A stretch of DNA of 64,000 bases, taken from an uncultured Acetatifactor sp. Its GTDB lineage: Bacteria > Bacillota > Clostridia > Lachnospirales > Lachnospiraceae. The translations under genes were made by a program, and so were the position numbers. Positions 52,095-61,621 of this stretch are shown in pieces (position 1 is the stretch's first letter; each line of letters begins with the position of its first letter). The notes below the pieces were generated by a model that was not told the DNA's origin, ran no database searches, and worked only from the letters and a program-made list of their open reading frames with translations. The DNA lies in contig CAKRTS010000015.1 of assembly GCA_934402315.1 (NCBI GenBank), positions 1-64,000 on the forward strand. Direction: 5' to 3'.

Positions 52095-53231
52095 ATGGAT
52101 TTTTTAGTAACCGGCTTATTAGCCATCACATGGAAACAGGTCGTCATGTACCTGATCGGTATCATCCTGATCTGGCTCGCCATCAAAAAGGAGTATGAGC
52201 CTTCTCTTCTGCTTCCCATGGGCTTCGGCGCCATACTTGTCAATCTTCCCTTTACCGGCGTCATCAACCAGTACATGGAAGGTGTGGGCGAGGTAAACGG
52301 TATTCTGGAATGGCTTTTCCACATCGGAATCGAGGCATCCGAGGCACTGCCGATCCTGCTCTTCATCGGCATCGGCGCAATGATCGACTTCGGCCCGCTC
52401 CTGTCCTGCCCCGTCATGTTCCTGTTCGGAGCCGCCGCACAGTTCGGTATCTTTGTCGCTCTCGTCATTGCGACACTGATGGGCTTCGATTTAAAGGATG
52501 CGGCTTCCATCGCCATCATCGGCGCTGCTGACGGACCGACCTCCATTCTGGTCTCCCAGATCTTCCACTCGAAATATATCGGGGCGATCGCGGTTGCCGC
52601 CTACTCCTACATGGCGCTGGTTCCCATTGTGCAGCCCTTCGCCATCAAGCTGGTAACAACAAAGAAGGAGCGTCAGATCCGCATGACCTACCATCCCGGC
52701 GAGGTCTCCAAGGAGCTGCGCATCGCCTTCCCCATCGTCGTAACCTTTATCGTCGGACTGGTATCTCCTTCCTCCGTGGCGCTCGTAGGCTTCCTGATGT
52801 TCGGAAACCTCATCCGCGAGTGCGGTGTGCTCGGAACCATGTCTGAGACCGCCCAGAACACGCTGGCAAACCTGATTACCCTCTTCCTCGGCATCACGAT
52901 CTCCTTCAGTATGCAGGCGGAGGCATTTGTACAGGTTGACACCCTGCTCATCATGGGTATCGGACTCCTTGCTTTCGTCTTCGACAGCATTGGCGGTGTC
53001 CTCTTTGCAAAGATCATCAACCTGTTCTCAAAGACCAAGGTCAACCCGATGATCGGCGCTGCCGGAATCTCCGCTTTCCCGATGTCCTCCCGTGTTGTCC
53101 AGAAGCTCGCGCTGAAGGAAGACCCCCAGAACATCCTCATCATGCACGCAGCCGGTGCAAACGTTTCCGGCCAGATTGCATCTGTCGTTGCCGGCGGTCT
53201 GATTATCAACCTGATAAGCTCCTACCTGTAA
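52095..53231 (+). CDS. oadB: sodium-ion-translocating decarboxylase beta subunit
   Basis: A 378-residue polytopic membrane protein of the OadB/MmdB/GcdB family with many apolar helices. It has the signature GAADGPTSILVSQI (Asp), AVAAYSYMALVPIVQP (Tyr) and GANVSGQIASVVAGG (Ser) near the C-terminus. These correspond in context to Na+-pathway residues described for Klebsiella OadB. AGGAGG precedes the ATG. It exports Na+ using decarboxylation of a biotin-bound carboxyl group, but no carboxyltransferase or biotin-carrier gene is nearby. The only partner is the small gamma-like gene downstream. Confidence 0.92.
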   Translation: MDFLVTGLLAITWKQVVMYLIGIILIWLAIKKEYEPSLLLPMGFGAILVNLPFTGVINQYMEGVGEVNGILEWLFHIGIEASEALPILLFIGIGAMIDFGPLLSCPVMFLFGAAAQFGIFVALVIATLMGFDLKDAASIAIIGAADGPTSILVSQIFHSKYIGAIAVAAYSYMALVPIVQPFAIKLVTTKKERQIRMTYHPGEVSKELRIAFPIVVTFIVGLVSPSSVALVGFLMFGNLIRECGVLGTMSETAQNTLANLITLFLGITISFSMQAEAFVQVDTLLIMGIGLLAFVFDSIGGVLFAKIINLFSKTKVNPMIGAAGISAFPMSSRVVQKLALKEDPQNILIMHAAGANVSGQIASVVAGGLIINLISSYL

Positions 53232-53288
53232 GCTGCGCGCAGACTCATACATTGCCATTCATACTTTGATAGAAAGAAGGAAACTACT

Positions 53289-53435
53289 ATGTGGGATAAC
53301 GTAATTATTGCACTGAAGGTCATGGGTCAGGGAATGCTCGGTATTTTCACCGCGATTCTCCTCATCATGATAACAATATACATTCTGCGGAGAATCCTCC
53401 GCACAAAGAAGCAGACGCCCGAAAAGGACGACTGA
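53289..53435 (+). CDS. small OadG-like (gamma) membrane subunit
   Basis: A 48-residue protein: MWDNVIIALKVMGQGMLGIF begins a single transmembrane helix (ILLIMITIYIL), followed by a basic RRILRTKK and an acidic end. Small gamma subunits of sodium-pump decarboxylases have this pattern, including the MGxGMxGIF phrase before the helix. AAGAAGGA lies upstream. It follows oadB by 57 bases and precedes a terminator, so it completes a two-gene operon. Confidence 0.78.
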   Translation: MWDNVIIALKVMGQGMLGIFTAILLIMITIYILRRILRTKKQTPEKDD

Positions 53436-53447
53436 CACAAAAACACA

Positions 53448-53487
53448 AAGCGGCGCATGGGAGAAATCCTGTGCGCCGCTTCTTTTA
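53448..53487. terminator. bidirectional terminator between oadG-like gene and sbcC
   Basis: AAGCGGCGCA (53448-53457) pairs perfectly with TGCGCCGCTT (53472-53481). CTTTT follows on the plus strand and TTTGTGTTTTTG on the minus strand. Confidence 0.82.
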
Positions 53488-53490
53488 CTG

Positions 53491-56400
53491 CTATCTTCCA
53501 TCCTCTATCGTAATCCTGCTGCCCTCTCTGGTCTTCTCCACCTTGATCTGCTGCGGGATGCTCTCGATCAGCTCCTCCCTGTGGCTGATTACGCCGACGA
53601 GCTTATTGCTCCCCGCAAGGTGGATCAGAATATCCATGGCATTCTCGATCGACTTTCTGTCTAATGTTCCGAAGCCCTCATCAATGAAGAGCGCATCCAT
53701 CTGCACGCCGCCCAGATGTGAGGAAACCGTGTCCGAAAGTCCGAGTGCAAGGCTTAATGACGCCTTAAAACTCTCCCCGCCGGAGAGGTTGCCGACCGGA
53801 CGCCTGCGCCCCGTGAAGTGATCCAGTACCTCAAGGTCGAGAAAGGTATTGCTCTTCCTGCCGATGGAATCCTCCTGCCGGAACAGCTCATACTGTCCGT
53901 CGCTCATAGGCAGCAGCCGCCTGTTCGCCGCCATGATAATATTGTCAAAGCCCGCCGCCTGCACATACTGCTCCAGCGTGATCTTTCCGTTTCCTGTATT
54001 ACCCCTGACGAGGCGGTACAGTCTTGTGCAGACAGCACCCAGCCTCCCCGCGCTCTCAAACTCCGGCCAGAGCCCGGAAATCCTGCCGCACTTGTCTTCG
54101 TTATTGCGGATGCGGTAACGAACCTCTGTCAGCCCGGCATTGACCTCCCCGGCAGCGCTCTCCTGCTCTTCCACCTCTGCTCTCAGCAGTTCCAGATCAA
54201 TACGGCTCTTTCCCGCCGCATCCTCCTCTGCCTGTCTCAGCTGTGCCGCGTTTGTCTCCACGCTCCGCTCATAGTCCTGCAGCAGCTTTTCCTCTGCCGC
54301 GATCTCCGCTTCTTCTGTGACAAACTGCAAAAACTCCGCCGTATCCGTAAAATTCTGCCCCTGCCGTGCCGTCTCAAACTCTGCCATCAGGGTCTGCTCC
54401 TCGCACTGCTGTCCGGCAAGCGTCTCTGTCAGAAGTCTCACGGCTGCGTCGCTGTCGTGCTCCTCCTTATCGGCAGCCTCCTTCCGCCGGCGGGCCGTCT
54501 GGATCTCCGCCGTCAGGGCTGCTGCCGCTTCCTTTGCGGTATCCCGCGCCTTAGCCGCAGCCGTCCAGTCGGGATAGGCAAGCTCTTCCAGTGTGCCGGA
54601 CAGTGCCGTTTTCTCAGCGAGCAGTCTGCCGTTCTCCTCCCTTCGCCGCGTGCAGTCCTCCAGCTTCCCGCGCAGCGCTTCAAGCTTCTCTCCCTGCGCA
54701 CTTTCCAGTTCCGCCTCAGCGGTCTCCAACTCCTTGCATTCTTCCTCCAGTGCGTCCTGCTCCGCCTTGTTCTCCTTCAGCCTGTCCTGTAACTTAAACC
54801 GCATATTGTGAACCTGCTCCGCCAGTTCCCCGATCATGCGGGGAGTGCAACTTTCTCCACCGTCTTCATGGGACAGTTCCGGGCAACTCTCTTCGGTCAC
54901 TGCTTCTGTCTTGCTCTCTGCGCAGAGAGGGTGTTCCAGACAGCCGCGCATGTCTGTCAGAAACTGCTCCGCAAAGCCCTCGAGCGCCGTCCGCTCTCTC
55001 ACGGCATCACTGTTTGCAGCCTCCTTCTCCCGCTGCGCAGCTTCCTCCTGCCCTTTCAGTTCCCGGATTTTATCCTCCGTAATATCCGCATCCGGGAGCT
55101 CCGCCGGTTCCGGATGATGCAGCGCTCCGCAGACCGGACATTTCTTTCCTTCCTGCAAGCCCTTCGCCAGAATGCCTGCCCGGCAGCCGTCAAGCAGCTC
55201 CTCCGCGTGCATGCGCTTCTCCGCCGCCTCACGGTATTTGTCCTGTGCCTTTAGGAATAGCTCCTGCGCATTGGAAAGGCGTTCCCGTCTCTCCTCATAT
55301 GCGCTGCGCCTCTGCCCTGTCAGCTCCTCCATGCTCCGCTCGAGCGAGATCAGTTCCTCCCCGAGCTGCTCTGCTGTCCGCAGTCTCTCCGGTCTGTCCT
55401 TCAAAGCACTGCATTTTTCCTTAAGGAGCATGCAACGTTCCTTAAGCGCATTCTCTTCCTCCCGCAGTTTTTCCGCCTGCTCCGCCAGCGCAGCCGCATC
55501 CTTTTTCAGCAGGGAAAGCTCCCCTGTCAGCGTGTCCCGCTGCTCATAGCGCCCGGCATCCTCGTTGATCCTCTCCGCCTGCTGTCTCAGCTTCTCCGCC
55601 TCCGGCTCCCGCGAGGCGGCCTCGTCAAGCGCCTTTCCCGCGATCTCCGCGTTTGTGCGTGCCTCCTCCAGCCGCTTTCTGCCATCTTCCAGCGAGGTCT
55701 TCGTCGCCTCCACGTCAGACCGCTTTTTCTGCCAGAGCTCATAGGGCAGTTTACAGACACGCGTCGCCGCCCTCTGTCTCTCCAGACGCTTCGCCAGCCC
55801 ATCCATCTCTGCCCCTTGCTGCAAAAGCCGTCCGCGCTCCGCCGCAAGCGCTTCCCGTCTGTCGATCAGCGCATTGTTCGTCTCCGCCGTCGCCAGCAGC
55901 CTGCGCTTTTCCGCAAGCGCCTCCTCCACTGCCTTAAGCTTCTCCCCGGTTGCCGCCTCGGACGCATGATCTGCCTCCGTAGCGCTCCTGATCGCATTTT
56001 GCAGCTCCTCAAGGCTCCAGAGCGCATAATCGTCCTTTTTCATCCGTTCCTGCAGCTCTCGCAGGGCATTGCCCTCCTCCCCCTCACACGGCATGACATC
56101 ACGGAAATACTGAAGGATCGCCGCCTCGACATTTTTCTTTCTGCCGACCGCCTCATCCATCCTTCTCTTTAAGCCGAACTCTATCTCACGATACCCCCCG
56201 GTCATGAAAATCGTGCGCAGGATCTCCGTCCGCTCCTCCGTCTTTGCGTTGAGCAGATCCCAGAATTCTCCCTGTGCGATCATGGCGATCTGTTTGAACT
56301 GATGGCTGTCAATGTGCAGAAGCTCTTCAACGGCACTGTCAACTTCCTTTTTTCCCTCTGTCGGAGCCTTGTCCTCACAGTACAGAACCGCTTTTTCGCT

Positions 56401-56736
56401 GACCGTGACAAAGCCCTCGCCCCGCTGCTTCCTGCGCTCATAGGACGGCTCTCTCCGGATGCGGTACTGTCTCCCCTGATGGGAAAAGGTAAACTCCACA
56501 AAGCATTCCGTTCCCTCTCTGGCGTATTCGCTTCGCAGGTTTTTCGTATCGCGGTGGGAGCCGCTCGCCTCCCCGTATAACGCAAAGCAGATCGCGTCAA
56601 AGATCGTTGTCTTCCCCGCACCGGTATCCCCCGCGATCAGAAACAGTCCTCTATCCTCAAAGCGTTCAAAATCAATCTCCGGCGTCCTGTCCGCATAGGG
56701 GCCGAACGCACTCATCACCAGCTTAGTCGGCCGCAT
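53491..56736 (-). CDS. sbcC: exonuclease SbcC
   Basis: 1081 residues from ATG 56736 (MRPTKLVMSAFGPY); upstream in-frame codons lie inside sbcD. It has an N-terminal Walker A in GDTGAGKTTIFDAI, long coiled-coil arms, a zinc-hook apex KCPVCGALHHPEP in the middle, the ABC signature NLSGGESFKASLSLALGL and Walker B MDALFIDEGFGTLD. It is the SMC-like ATPase of the SbcCD nuclease that cleaves hairpins and blocked DNA ends. It overlaps the end of sbcD by 14 bases. Confidence 0.95.
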   Translation of the reverse strand: MRPTKLVMSAFGPYADRTPEIDFERFEDRGLFLIAGDTGAGKTTIFDAICFALYGEASGSHRDTKNLRSEYAREGTECFVEFTFSHQGRQYRIRREPSYERRKQRGEGFVTVSEKAVLYCEDKAPTEGKKEVDSAVEELLHIDSHQFKQIAMIAQGEFWDLLNAKTEERTEILRTIFMTGGYREIEFGLKRRMDEAVGRKKNVEAAILQYFRDVMPCEGEEGNALRELQERMKKDDYALWSLEELQNAIRSATEADHASEAATGEKLKAVEEALAEKRRLLATAETNNALIDRREALAAERGRLLQQGAEMDGLAKRLERQRAATRVCKLPYELWQKKRSDVEATKTSLEDGRKRLEEARTNAEIAGKALDEAASREPEAEKLRQQAERINEDAGRYEQRDTLTGELSLLKKDAAALAEQAEKLREEENALKERCMLLKEKCSALKDRPERLRTAEQLGEELISLERSMEELTGQRRSAYEERRERLSNAQELFLKAQDKYREAAEKRMHAEELLDGCRAGILAKGLQEGKKCPVCGALHHPEPAELPDADITEDKIRELKGQEEAAQREKEAANSDAVRERTALEGFAEQFLTDMRGCLEHPLCAESKTEAVTEESCPELSHEDGGESCTPRMIGELAEQVHNMRFKLQDRLKENKAEQDALEEECKELETAEAELESAQGEKLEALRGKLEDCTRRREENGRLLAEKTALSGTLEELAYPDWTAAAKARDTAKEAAAALTAEIQTARRRKEAADKEEHDSDAAVRLLTETLAGQQCEEQTLMAEFETARQGQNFTDTAEFLQFVTEEAEIAAEEKLLQDYERSVETNAAQLRQAEEDAAGKSRIDLELLRAEVEEQESAAGEVNAGLTEVRYRIRNNEDKCGRISGLWPEFESAGRLGAVCTRLYRLVRGNTGNGKITLEQYVQAAGFDNIIMAANRRLLPMSDGQYELFRQEDSIGRKSNTFLDLEVLDHFTGRRRPVGNLSGGESFKASLSLALGLSDTVSSHLGGVQMDALFIDEGFGTLDRKSIENAMDILIHLAGSNKLVGVISHREELIESIPQQIKVEKTREGSRITIEDGR

Positions 56737-57877
56737 TTTCCACACCTGCCTCTCCCGCGGCTTCCCGCATGATCTGCATCTCCTCGCCGCTGATCTCACA
56801 GCCGTACACCTGTGTATAGAAATCCGAAATCAGCTCTGTAAAGCTCTTTTCCCGGGCAACCTGTGCAACCGTGACCTGCTCGATCGCCCTTGTGTGGGAG
56901 TTGTCATAGTCGATCCTGACCGTGTTCGGATAATACTGCTGGAAGATTCCCATGGCATCGTCCATGATGTCCTCGTCCGTCAATGTCACATAGATATAAT
57001 CCTCCGGCGACTCGATATGGGCAGGGTCCAGAAGCTGATCCCGCTTTCCCCGGATATGCCGCAGATCCCTGAAAGGTTTTAGGGGCAGCAGACGGATATC
57101 GACCTCTCCCTTCTCTCCGATTGTAACGAGGGGAACCGACTTTTCACTCCCAGCCTCGTCCAGCGAATATTTCAGGGGAGAGCCCGAGTAGCGCACTTCC
57201 TCCCGTCCTACTCTCTGGGGCGAGTGGATGTGTCCGAGCGCAACATAGTCGAAGGCATCAAAGCATTCCGGGCTGATTTTCTCCACCAGTCCGACCGTCT
57301 GCGCCGCCGCGCCCTCCGACCCGGCAAGCGTCGGGTCAGTGCCGCCTGCGACAAATTGGTGCGCGACCAGCACGTTCCGCTCACTGCTGTCGGGCTGCGC
57401 CTTATCGAGAATGACTCTCACTGCGTCCTCATAGGTCTCTATCTTCTCCTCCGGGAAAAAGTGTCTGACCTGTGATGCCTTCACAAACGGCAGGAGGTAA
57501 ACGTTCAGCTTGCCGAAGGCGTCCTCGAGAACCTGTCTGTAGAGCACGCCTTCATACTTTCCGGCAATATGGATTCCGCTGTTTTGAAAGAGTGTGCTGC
57601 CGAAATGCAGGCGCTCATCGGAATCGTGGTTGCCGCTGATAAGCAGGACTTTGATCTTTCTCGCCGCCAGTTCACACAAAAAGTCGTTCAGCAGCGCGAC
57701 CGCTTCCTCGCTCGGAACTGCCCTGTCGTACACGTCGCCGGCGACCAGAACTGCATCCACAGCCTCCTGCTCCGCCAGGTCAACAATCTGTTTTAAAATA
57801 TATCTTTGGTCTTCGATCAGGCGGAAATCACCGAGGGTTCTGCCTAAGTGAAGGTCGCCGGTATGTAAAAGCTTCAT
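56723..57877 (-). CDS. sbcD: exonuclease SbcD
   Basis: 384 residues from ATG 57877 (GGAGAGGGGG upstream). Calcineurin-type phosphoesterase motifs are present: LLHTGDLHLGRTL, VLVAGDVYDRAVPSEE, LISGNHDSDERL and YVALGHIHSPQRV. It is the Mn-dependent nuclease subunit paired with SbcC. The start lies two bases after the stop of the S26 peptidase gene, so the peptidase gene is co-transcribed with sbcDC, possibly by chance. Confidence 0.95.
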   Translation of the reverse strand: MKLLHTGDLHLGRTLGDFRLIEDQRYILKQIVDLAEQEAVDAVLVAGDVYDRAVPSEEAVALLNDFLCELAARKIKVLLISGNHDSDERLHFGSTLFQNSGIHIAGKYEGVLYRQVLEDAFGKLNVYLLPFVKASQVRHFFPEEKIETYEDAVRVILDKAQPDSSERNVLVAHQFVAGGTDPTLAGSEGAAAQTVGLVEKISPECFDAFDYVALGHIHSPQRVGREEVRYSGSPLKYSLDEAGSEKSVPLVTIGEKGEVDIRLLPLKPFRDLRHIRGKRDQLLDPAHIESPEDYIYVTLTDEDIMDDAMGIFQQYYPNTVRIDYDNSHTRAIEQVTVAQVAREKSFTELISDFYTQVYGCEISGEEMQIMREAAGEAGVENAAD

Positions 57878-57879
57878 TT

Positions 57880-58320
57880 CTACCCCCTCTCCAACAACCT
57901 GCGAAACCTTGCAACCGTGACGGCAATGCCACGACGAAACGGGCGCAGCCACAGCCAGATTGCTGCATACATGCGATAGAGCGGATTAACTGTTTCCACC
58001 TCTCTGCCCTTTCTCACAAATCCGGTCATAATTCCCCGGATCTGTTCCTTTGAAACAGGACCCTCTACAGCGGTCTGGTTATCGCCTACCATATAAAAGC
58101 CATCTGCACGCTTCCTCCAGATTCGATGCAGCACAAGGATACCGCCTTCCCGACGGTAAAGCACGACATCTCCACGCTTCAGGGCGGCCGGGGCAGCTGC
58201 CCGCAGAATTACCTCGTCACGCCCCGGACAAAGCAGTGGATACATGCTGTAGCCCTGCGGCATAATCCGAATCCGTTTTCCCTTACGCAAAAGCTCCTCT
58301 ATGTCAATTCTGCCCGCCAT
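57880..58320 (-). CDS. S26 signal-peptidase-like serine protease
   Basis: 146 residues from ATG 58320 (GAAGGAAGG upstream). The nucleophile Ser is in RIMPQGYSMYPLL. Downstream LKRGDVVLYRR and VLHRIWRK resemble the S26B (SipW/ER) type, in which His replaces the Lys general base. GFYMVGDNQTAVEGPV is the conserved GDN motif. A hydrophobic C-terminal stretch (YRMYAAIWLWLRPF) probably anchors it. It faces a PqqD/HPr-kinase-like gene across a 207-base divergent promoter region. The likely substrate, inferred from context, is the precursor-like protein at 61622-62023. Confidence 0.82.
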   Translation of the reverse strand: MAGRIDIEELLRKGKRIRIMPQGYSMYPLLCPGRDEVILRAAAPAALKRGDVVLYRREGGILVLHRIWRKRADGFYMVGDNQTAVEGPVSKEQIRGIMTGFVRKGREVETVNPLYRMYAAIWLWLRPFRRGIAVTVARFRRLLERG

Positions 58321-58379
58321 ACCTTCCTTCACGTCTGACCTCCGTCATCATCCGCTCCATCGATACCCCTGATAACTTT

Positions 58380-58408
58380 ATTGTGTGTGTGTTCGCGGAA
58401 AATGTCAA
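58380..58408 (-). promoter_or_regulatory. sigma-A promoter of the S26 peptidase-sbcDC operon
   Basis: On the minus strand TTGACA (58403-58408), a 17-base spacer and CACAAT (58380-58385). Confidence 0.6.
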
Positions 58409-58457
58409 GTGAGACAAAATAATATTCCTGTAAAAGACTTTGCCGCCAGCATAAATA

Positions 58458-58487
58458 CTGGATTTTCTGTAGGTCTGCTGTTATACT
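58458..58487 (+). promoter_or_regulatory. extended -10 promoter of the PqqD-HPrK gene
   Basis: TGTTATACT is an extended -10 around 58479-58487, with a weak -35 (TGGATT) 17 bases upstream. It is about 40 bases before the start codon. Confidence 0.55.
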
Positions 58488-58527
58488 GGACTTAACTGTT
58501 AATTTCCAAGGCAAAGGAGCTTCTCCC

Positions 58528-59763
58528 ATGAAAGAATACCATATAGGAAACTACTACAAGACTGAAATCTGTGGTACCCCTTATCTGCTTTCCTACGGTC
58601 AGTCCTCTGCAGAGGGCGGTTTCGTCCTTCGTCTGAACGAAAGCGGCAGTCTGCTCTGGGACGGCATCTGCCGCGGTCTGGACAAGGCAGAGCTGCTCTC
58701 GCTCCTTGCCGAAAGCTATCAGGCGGCAGAAGAGGAGTTTCCCATTCTCCGACAGGATATCGGGCAATTTCTCGCTTTACTCAACGCCCACGGTATCCTC
58801 AATCCCCCATCCGCCATAGCAGACCTTCCTGCCATTCCCCGCTCTGCCTCTGGCACAGCAGGTCTCCATGCCGCTTCCGTCTCTGCCTCCGGCACGACGG
58901 ATTTCCACGTTGCTTCCGATACCGATACCTGTACCTTCCGTATCGGCACGCTGAACGTCTCCTGCAGCGGCGCGGAAAAGCTTTGTGAGCAATATTTTAA
59001 AAGGTTTTACTGTGCTCCGGCCGCGCCCGATCTGCACATCAATATCCTCCGTCATGCGCCTTTACCAAAGCGGAACGGAAATATACTACTGCGAACCCGC
59101 GAGCTGGTTCTCTACGACTGCGAAGCTTTCTACCTCTTTTCCTTCTCCGATGACTGGCACATCCATGAAATGCGGGTAAAGAAGGACGGTTCGGCAGCGG
59201 ACATCTATTGCAGCCCTTCCTGCCCTGAAGAGCATACGGATGCACTGTTCCACGCGATCCGCTTTGCCTTTCTCTTCATTGCACAAAAAAGAGGGCTGTT
59301 CGCCCTCCATTCCGCCTCCCTGCTCCACCACGGCAGGGCATGGCTCTTCTCCGGCTGCTCCGGCACGGGAAAGTCCACGCATACCGCCCTATGGCAGCAG
59401 GAGTTCAGTACACTCCTGTTGAACGGGGATCTGAACCTCCTCGGGATATCAGACGGCATTCCTACTGTATACGGACTCCCCTGGTGCGGAACCTCAGAGA
59501 TCTGTACCCCGGAGAATTATCCTTTGGGCGGCATCGTCTTTTTAAAACAGGCTCCGTATAACCGTGCAACACGCCTCTCCCATGAGGACGCCTCGCTCGC
59601 ACTCTTCCAGAGACTGATTTCTCCATCGTGGACAGAGGCTCTCACCGCTGAAAATCTCGGATTTTCCGTCACGCTCTGCAGACAGATTCCCTGTTTCCGT
59701 CTGGAATGCACAAAGGACGCAGAAGCCGCGGAGGTCATGCGCGCCGCTATCGACGCCCTGTAG
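58528..59763 (+). CDS. PqqD-like / HPr-kinase-like fusion protein
   Basis: A 411-residue protein. Residues 1-95 resemble a PqqD-type RiPP recognition domain (GGFVLRLNESGSLLWDGICRG, then helices to LLNAHGIL). A low-complexity linker (about 100-135) repeats SASGT...HxAS. The C-terminal half resembles HPr kinase: ALHSASLLHHGRAWLFSG, then CSGTGKSTHTALW (P-loop, about 275-285), GDLNLLG and GLPWCGTSE, ending in a helical tail. PqqD-like domains bind leader peptides; HPrK-like proteins in peptide clusters may phosphorylate them. It lies between an S26 peptidase and an ABC exporter gene. AAAGGAG precedes the ATG. Confidence 0.82.
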   Translation: MKEYHIGNYYKTEICGTPYLLSYGQSSAEGGFVLRLNESGSLLWDGICRGLDKAELLSLLAESYQAAEEEFPILRQDIGQFLALLNAHGILNPPSAIADLPAIPRSASGTAGLHAASVSASGTTDFHVASDTDTCTFRIGTLNVSCSGAEKLCEQYFKRFYCAPAAPDLHINILRHAPLPKRNGNILLRTRELVLYDCEAFYLFSFSDDWHIHEMRVKKDGSAADIYCSPSCPEEHTDALFHAIRFAFLFIAQKRGLFALHSASLLHHGRAWLFSGCSGTGKSTHTALWQQEFSTLLLNGDLNLLGISDGIPTVYGLPWCGTSEICTPENYPLGGIVFLKQAPYNRATRLSHEDASLALFQRLISPSWTEALTAENLGFSVTLCRQIPCFRLECTKDAEAAEVMRAAIDAL

Positions 59764-59776
59764 GAAACGCCGCAAA

Positions 59777-61555
59777 CTAAAAGTCCTCAATCAGCTGCCG
59801 GATTTCCGCCTCCGACAGCACAACACATTTCTGATCCCGGATGCCGTACACCCTCTGGCACAGGTTAAGCACGGTCGGACGATGGGTCGTCAGGATACAG
59901 GTTCTCGGATGGTCGTCCTTCACGATGTTTCTCAGGACAGCACGCTCCGTCGCCACATCCAGCGCCGAGGTCGCCTCATCCAGCAGAAGAATCGGTGCGT
60001 CCCGGAGAAGGGCTCTGGCAATCGCCAGACGCTGTGCCTGTCCTTCTGATACGCCGCCTCCCCGCTCTTTCAGACTGCTGTGAATGCCCTCCGGCATTCT
60101 CTCCACAAATTCCCATGCGCAGGCGGCCTTCAGGGCTTCCATGATTTCTTCATCCGTAGCCTCCGGTTTCACGTTACGCATATTCTCTGCAATCGTACCG
60201 GAAAACATGGTATTCCCCTGTGGCACATAAGAAAAAAGCTTCCTTGTCGAGGGCGTAAGCGGCACACTGTCTCCCGCCGTTCCCTGCTTCCCCCATCCGG
60301 TAAGCATGGCATTCCCCTCTTTTGCTGCCATCAGTGATAAGATCAGGCGCAGCATAGTCGTCTTCCCTTCTCCGGAGGGGCCTACCAAAGCAATGATTTC
60401 ATGAGGATTGACCTCAAGCGATGCCCCGGAAAAGACCTGGGTGCCGTTATGGTAGGTGTAGCTGACATCCTTCATCTGCAGACTGATCCCTGTATCACGG
60501 TATTTTTCATAAAAAGCAACCACTTCCTTATCCTGACTGTAATCCTCCCTGGGCATTTCCACAATATCCATAAGACGTCCCGCAGAGGTCGTCAGGCTGA
60601 TGCTGGCAGGTACCAGCGAAATAAGATTATGTAACGCTCCCGTCAGCGTACCGGATAAGCCTAAAAACATCGTCATGGAGCCATAGCTGATAGCACCGCT
60701 CCACACTCTGTAAATTCCCCAGCCGTAGGCTGCGTAGGAGACCAGCATACTGACTACGGATAAAAGCATGGAGGTTCTCATGGACATCTTCTGGAAATCC
60801 AGCTTCATTCCAATATATTCCTTCTGCAATCCGGTCAGTTTATTGATATAAAGCTTTATGAGGTCAAAAGCCTTGATGGTCTGTATATTGGAAAATGTCT
60901 CCTGATTGAAGCCTGACATTTTCGCGCCCATTGCCGCACTGCGCTGGTTGTTGTTCACCATCCGCCGCATCAGGGTTTTGGACAGAAGCAGGCTCACCGG
61001 CATTCCCAGAAATGCAAATAGCACAAAGGAAATATCATAATATGTCATGACAGCAAAGGCACTGACAAACCGGAACACATAAATGATCAGATTCGGAATA
61101 AAATTCAACACGCCGGAGGAGATATTGGAAGCATCACTGCTCCATCTTGTCAGCAGATCTCCCGTGTGATAATTCGTCAGGGATTCCCAGTCCGTCTCCA
61201 GAATCTTTGCAAAAATATCCGACTTAATCTCTGCATCCACCTTCATGCTGATCCAGCCGGAGGCATAACCGGAAATCTGGCTCATAAAAGCAGTACCGAT
61301 ATTCAGTCCGAGCATAATGGCAAAGGTCTGGATCAGTGCTCCGGACTTATAGCCGGTAATGATATCTACCAGATTTCTGGACACCATGCTCATGAGCAGG
61401 CTGATTACGGCACCGACCATTCCCAGCGCTGTATAAAAAACCATGGCAAGCCAGTAATGCCTTGCATACCCGTAAATCCACTGGGTCTGCTTCCACATTT
61501 CCCGCAACCGGCCTGCCTTAATCCGCTCCAGATAAAAAAGCAATTTATTTTTCAT
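59777..61555 (-). CDS. ABC exporter, fused membrane and ATPase domains
   Basis: 592 residues from ATG 61555, with AAAGGAA upstream. An N-terminal six-helix exporter domain (about 20-310; LAMVFYTALGMVGAVISLLM is the first helix) is followed by an ATPase with GPSGEGKTTMLRLI (Walker A), VSEGQAQRLAIARAL (signature, with VSEGQ in place of LSGGQ), ILLLDEATSALD (Walker B) and TTHRP (H-loop). There is no C39 peptidase domain, so leader removal needs another protease, plausibly the nearby S26 enzyme. It follows the precursor-like gene across a strong terminator, so it should be made at lower levels. Confidence 0.9.
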   Translation of the reverse strand: MKNKLLFYLERIKAGRLREMWKQTQWIYGYARHYWLAMVFYTALGMVGAVISLLMSMVSRNLVDIITGYKSGALIQTFAIMLGLNIGTAFMSQISGYASGWISMKVDAEIKSDIFAKILETDWESLTNYHTGDLLTRWSSDASNISSGVLNFIPNLIIYVFRFVSAFAVMTYYDISFVLFAFLGMPVSLLLSKTLMRRMVNNNQRSAAMGAKMSGFNQETFSNIQTIKAFDLIKLYINKLTGLQKEYIGMKLDFQKMSMRTSMLLSVVSMLVSYAAYGWGIYRVWSGAISYGSMTMFLGLSGTLTGALHNLISLVPASISLTTSAGRLMDIVEMPREDYSQDKEVVAFYEKYRDTGISLQMKDVSYTYHNGTQVFSGASLEVNPHEIIALVGPSGEGKTTMLRLILSLMAAKEGNAMLTGWGKQGTAGDSVPLTPSTRKLFSYVPQGNTMFSGTIAENMRNVKPEATDEEIMEALKAACAWEFVERMPEGIHSSLKERGGGVSEGQAQRLAIARALLRDAPILLLDEATSALDVATERAVLRNIVKDDHPRTCILTTHRPTVLNLCQRVYGIRDQKCVVLSEAEIRQLIEDF

Positions 61556-61576
61556 CCTTGTTTCTATTCCTTTATC

Positions 61577-61610
61577 CAAAAAAAGCACCATCCCTATTCA
61601 GATGGTGCTC
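61577..61610 (-). terminator. terminator between precursor-like gene and ABC exporter
   Basis: AGCACCATC (61584-61592) pairs perfectly with GATGGTGCT (61601-61609). On the minus strand TTTTTTT follows. It lies inside the 66-base gap before the exporter start. Confidence 0.9.
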
Positions 61611-61621
61611 AAAAGACATTC

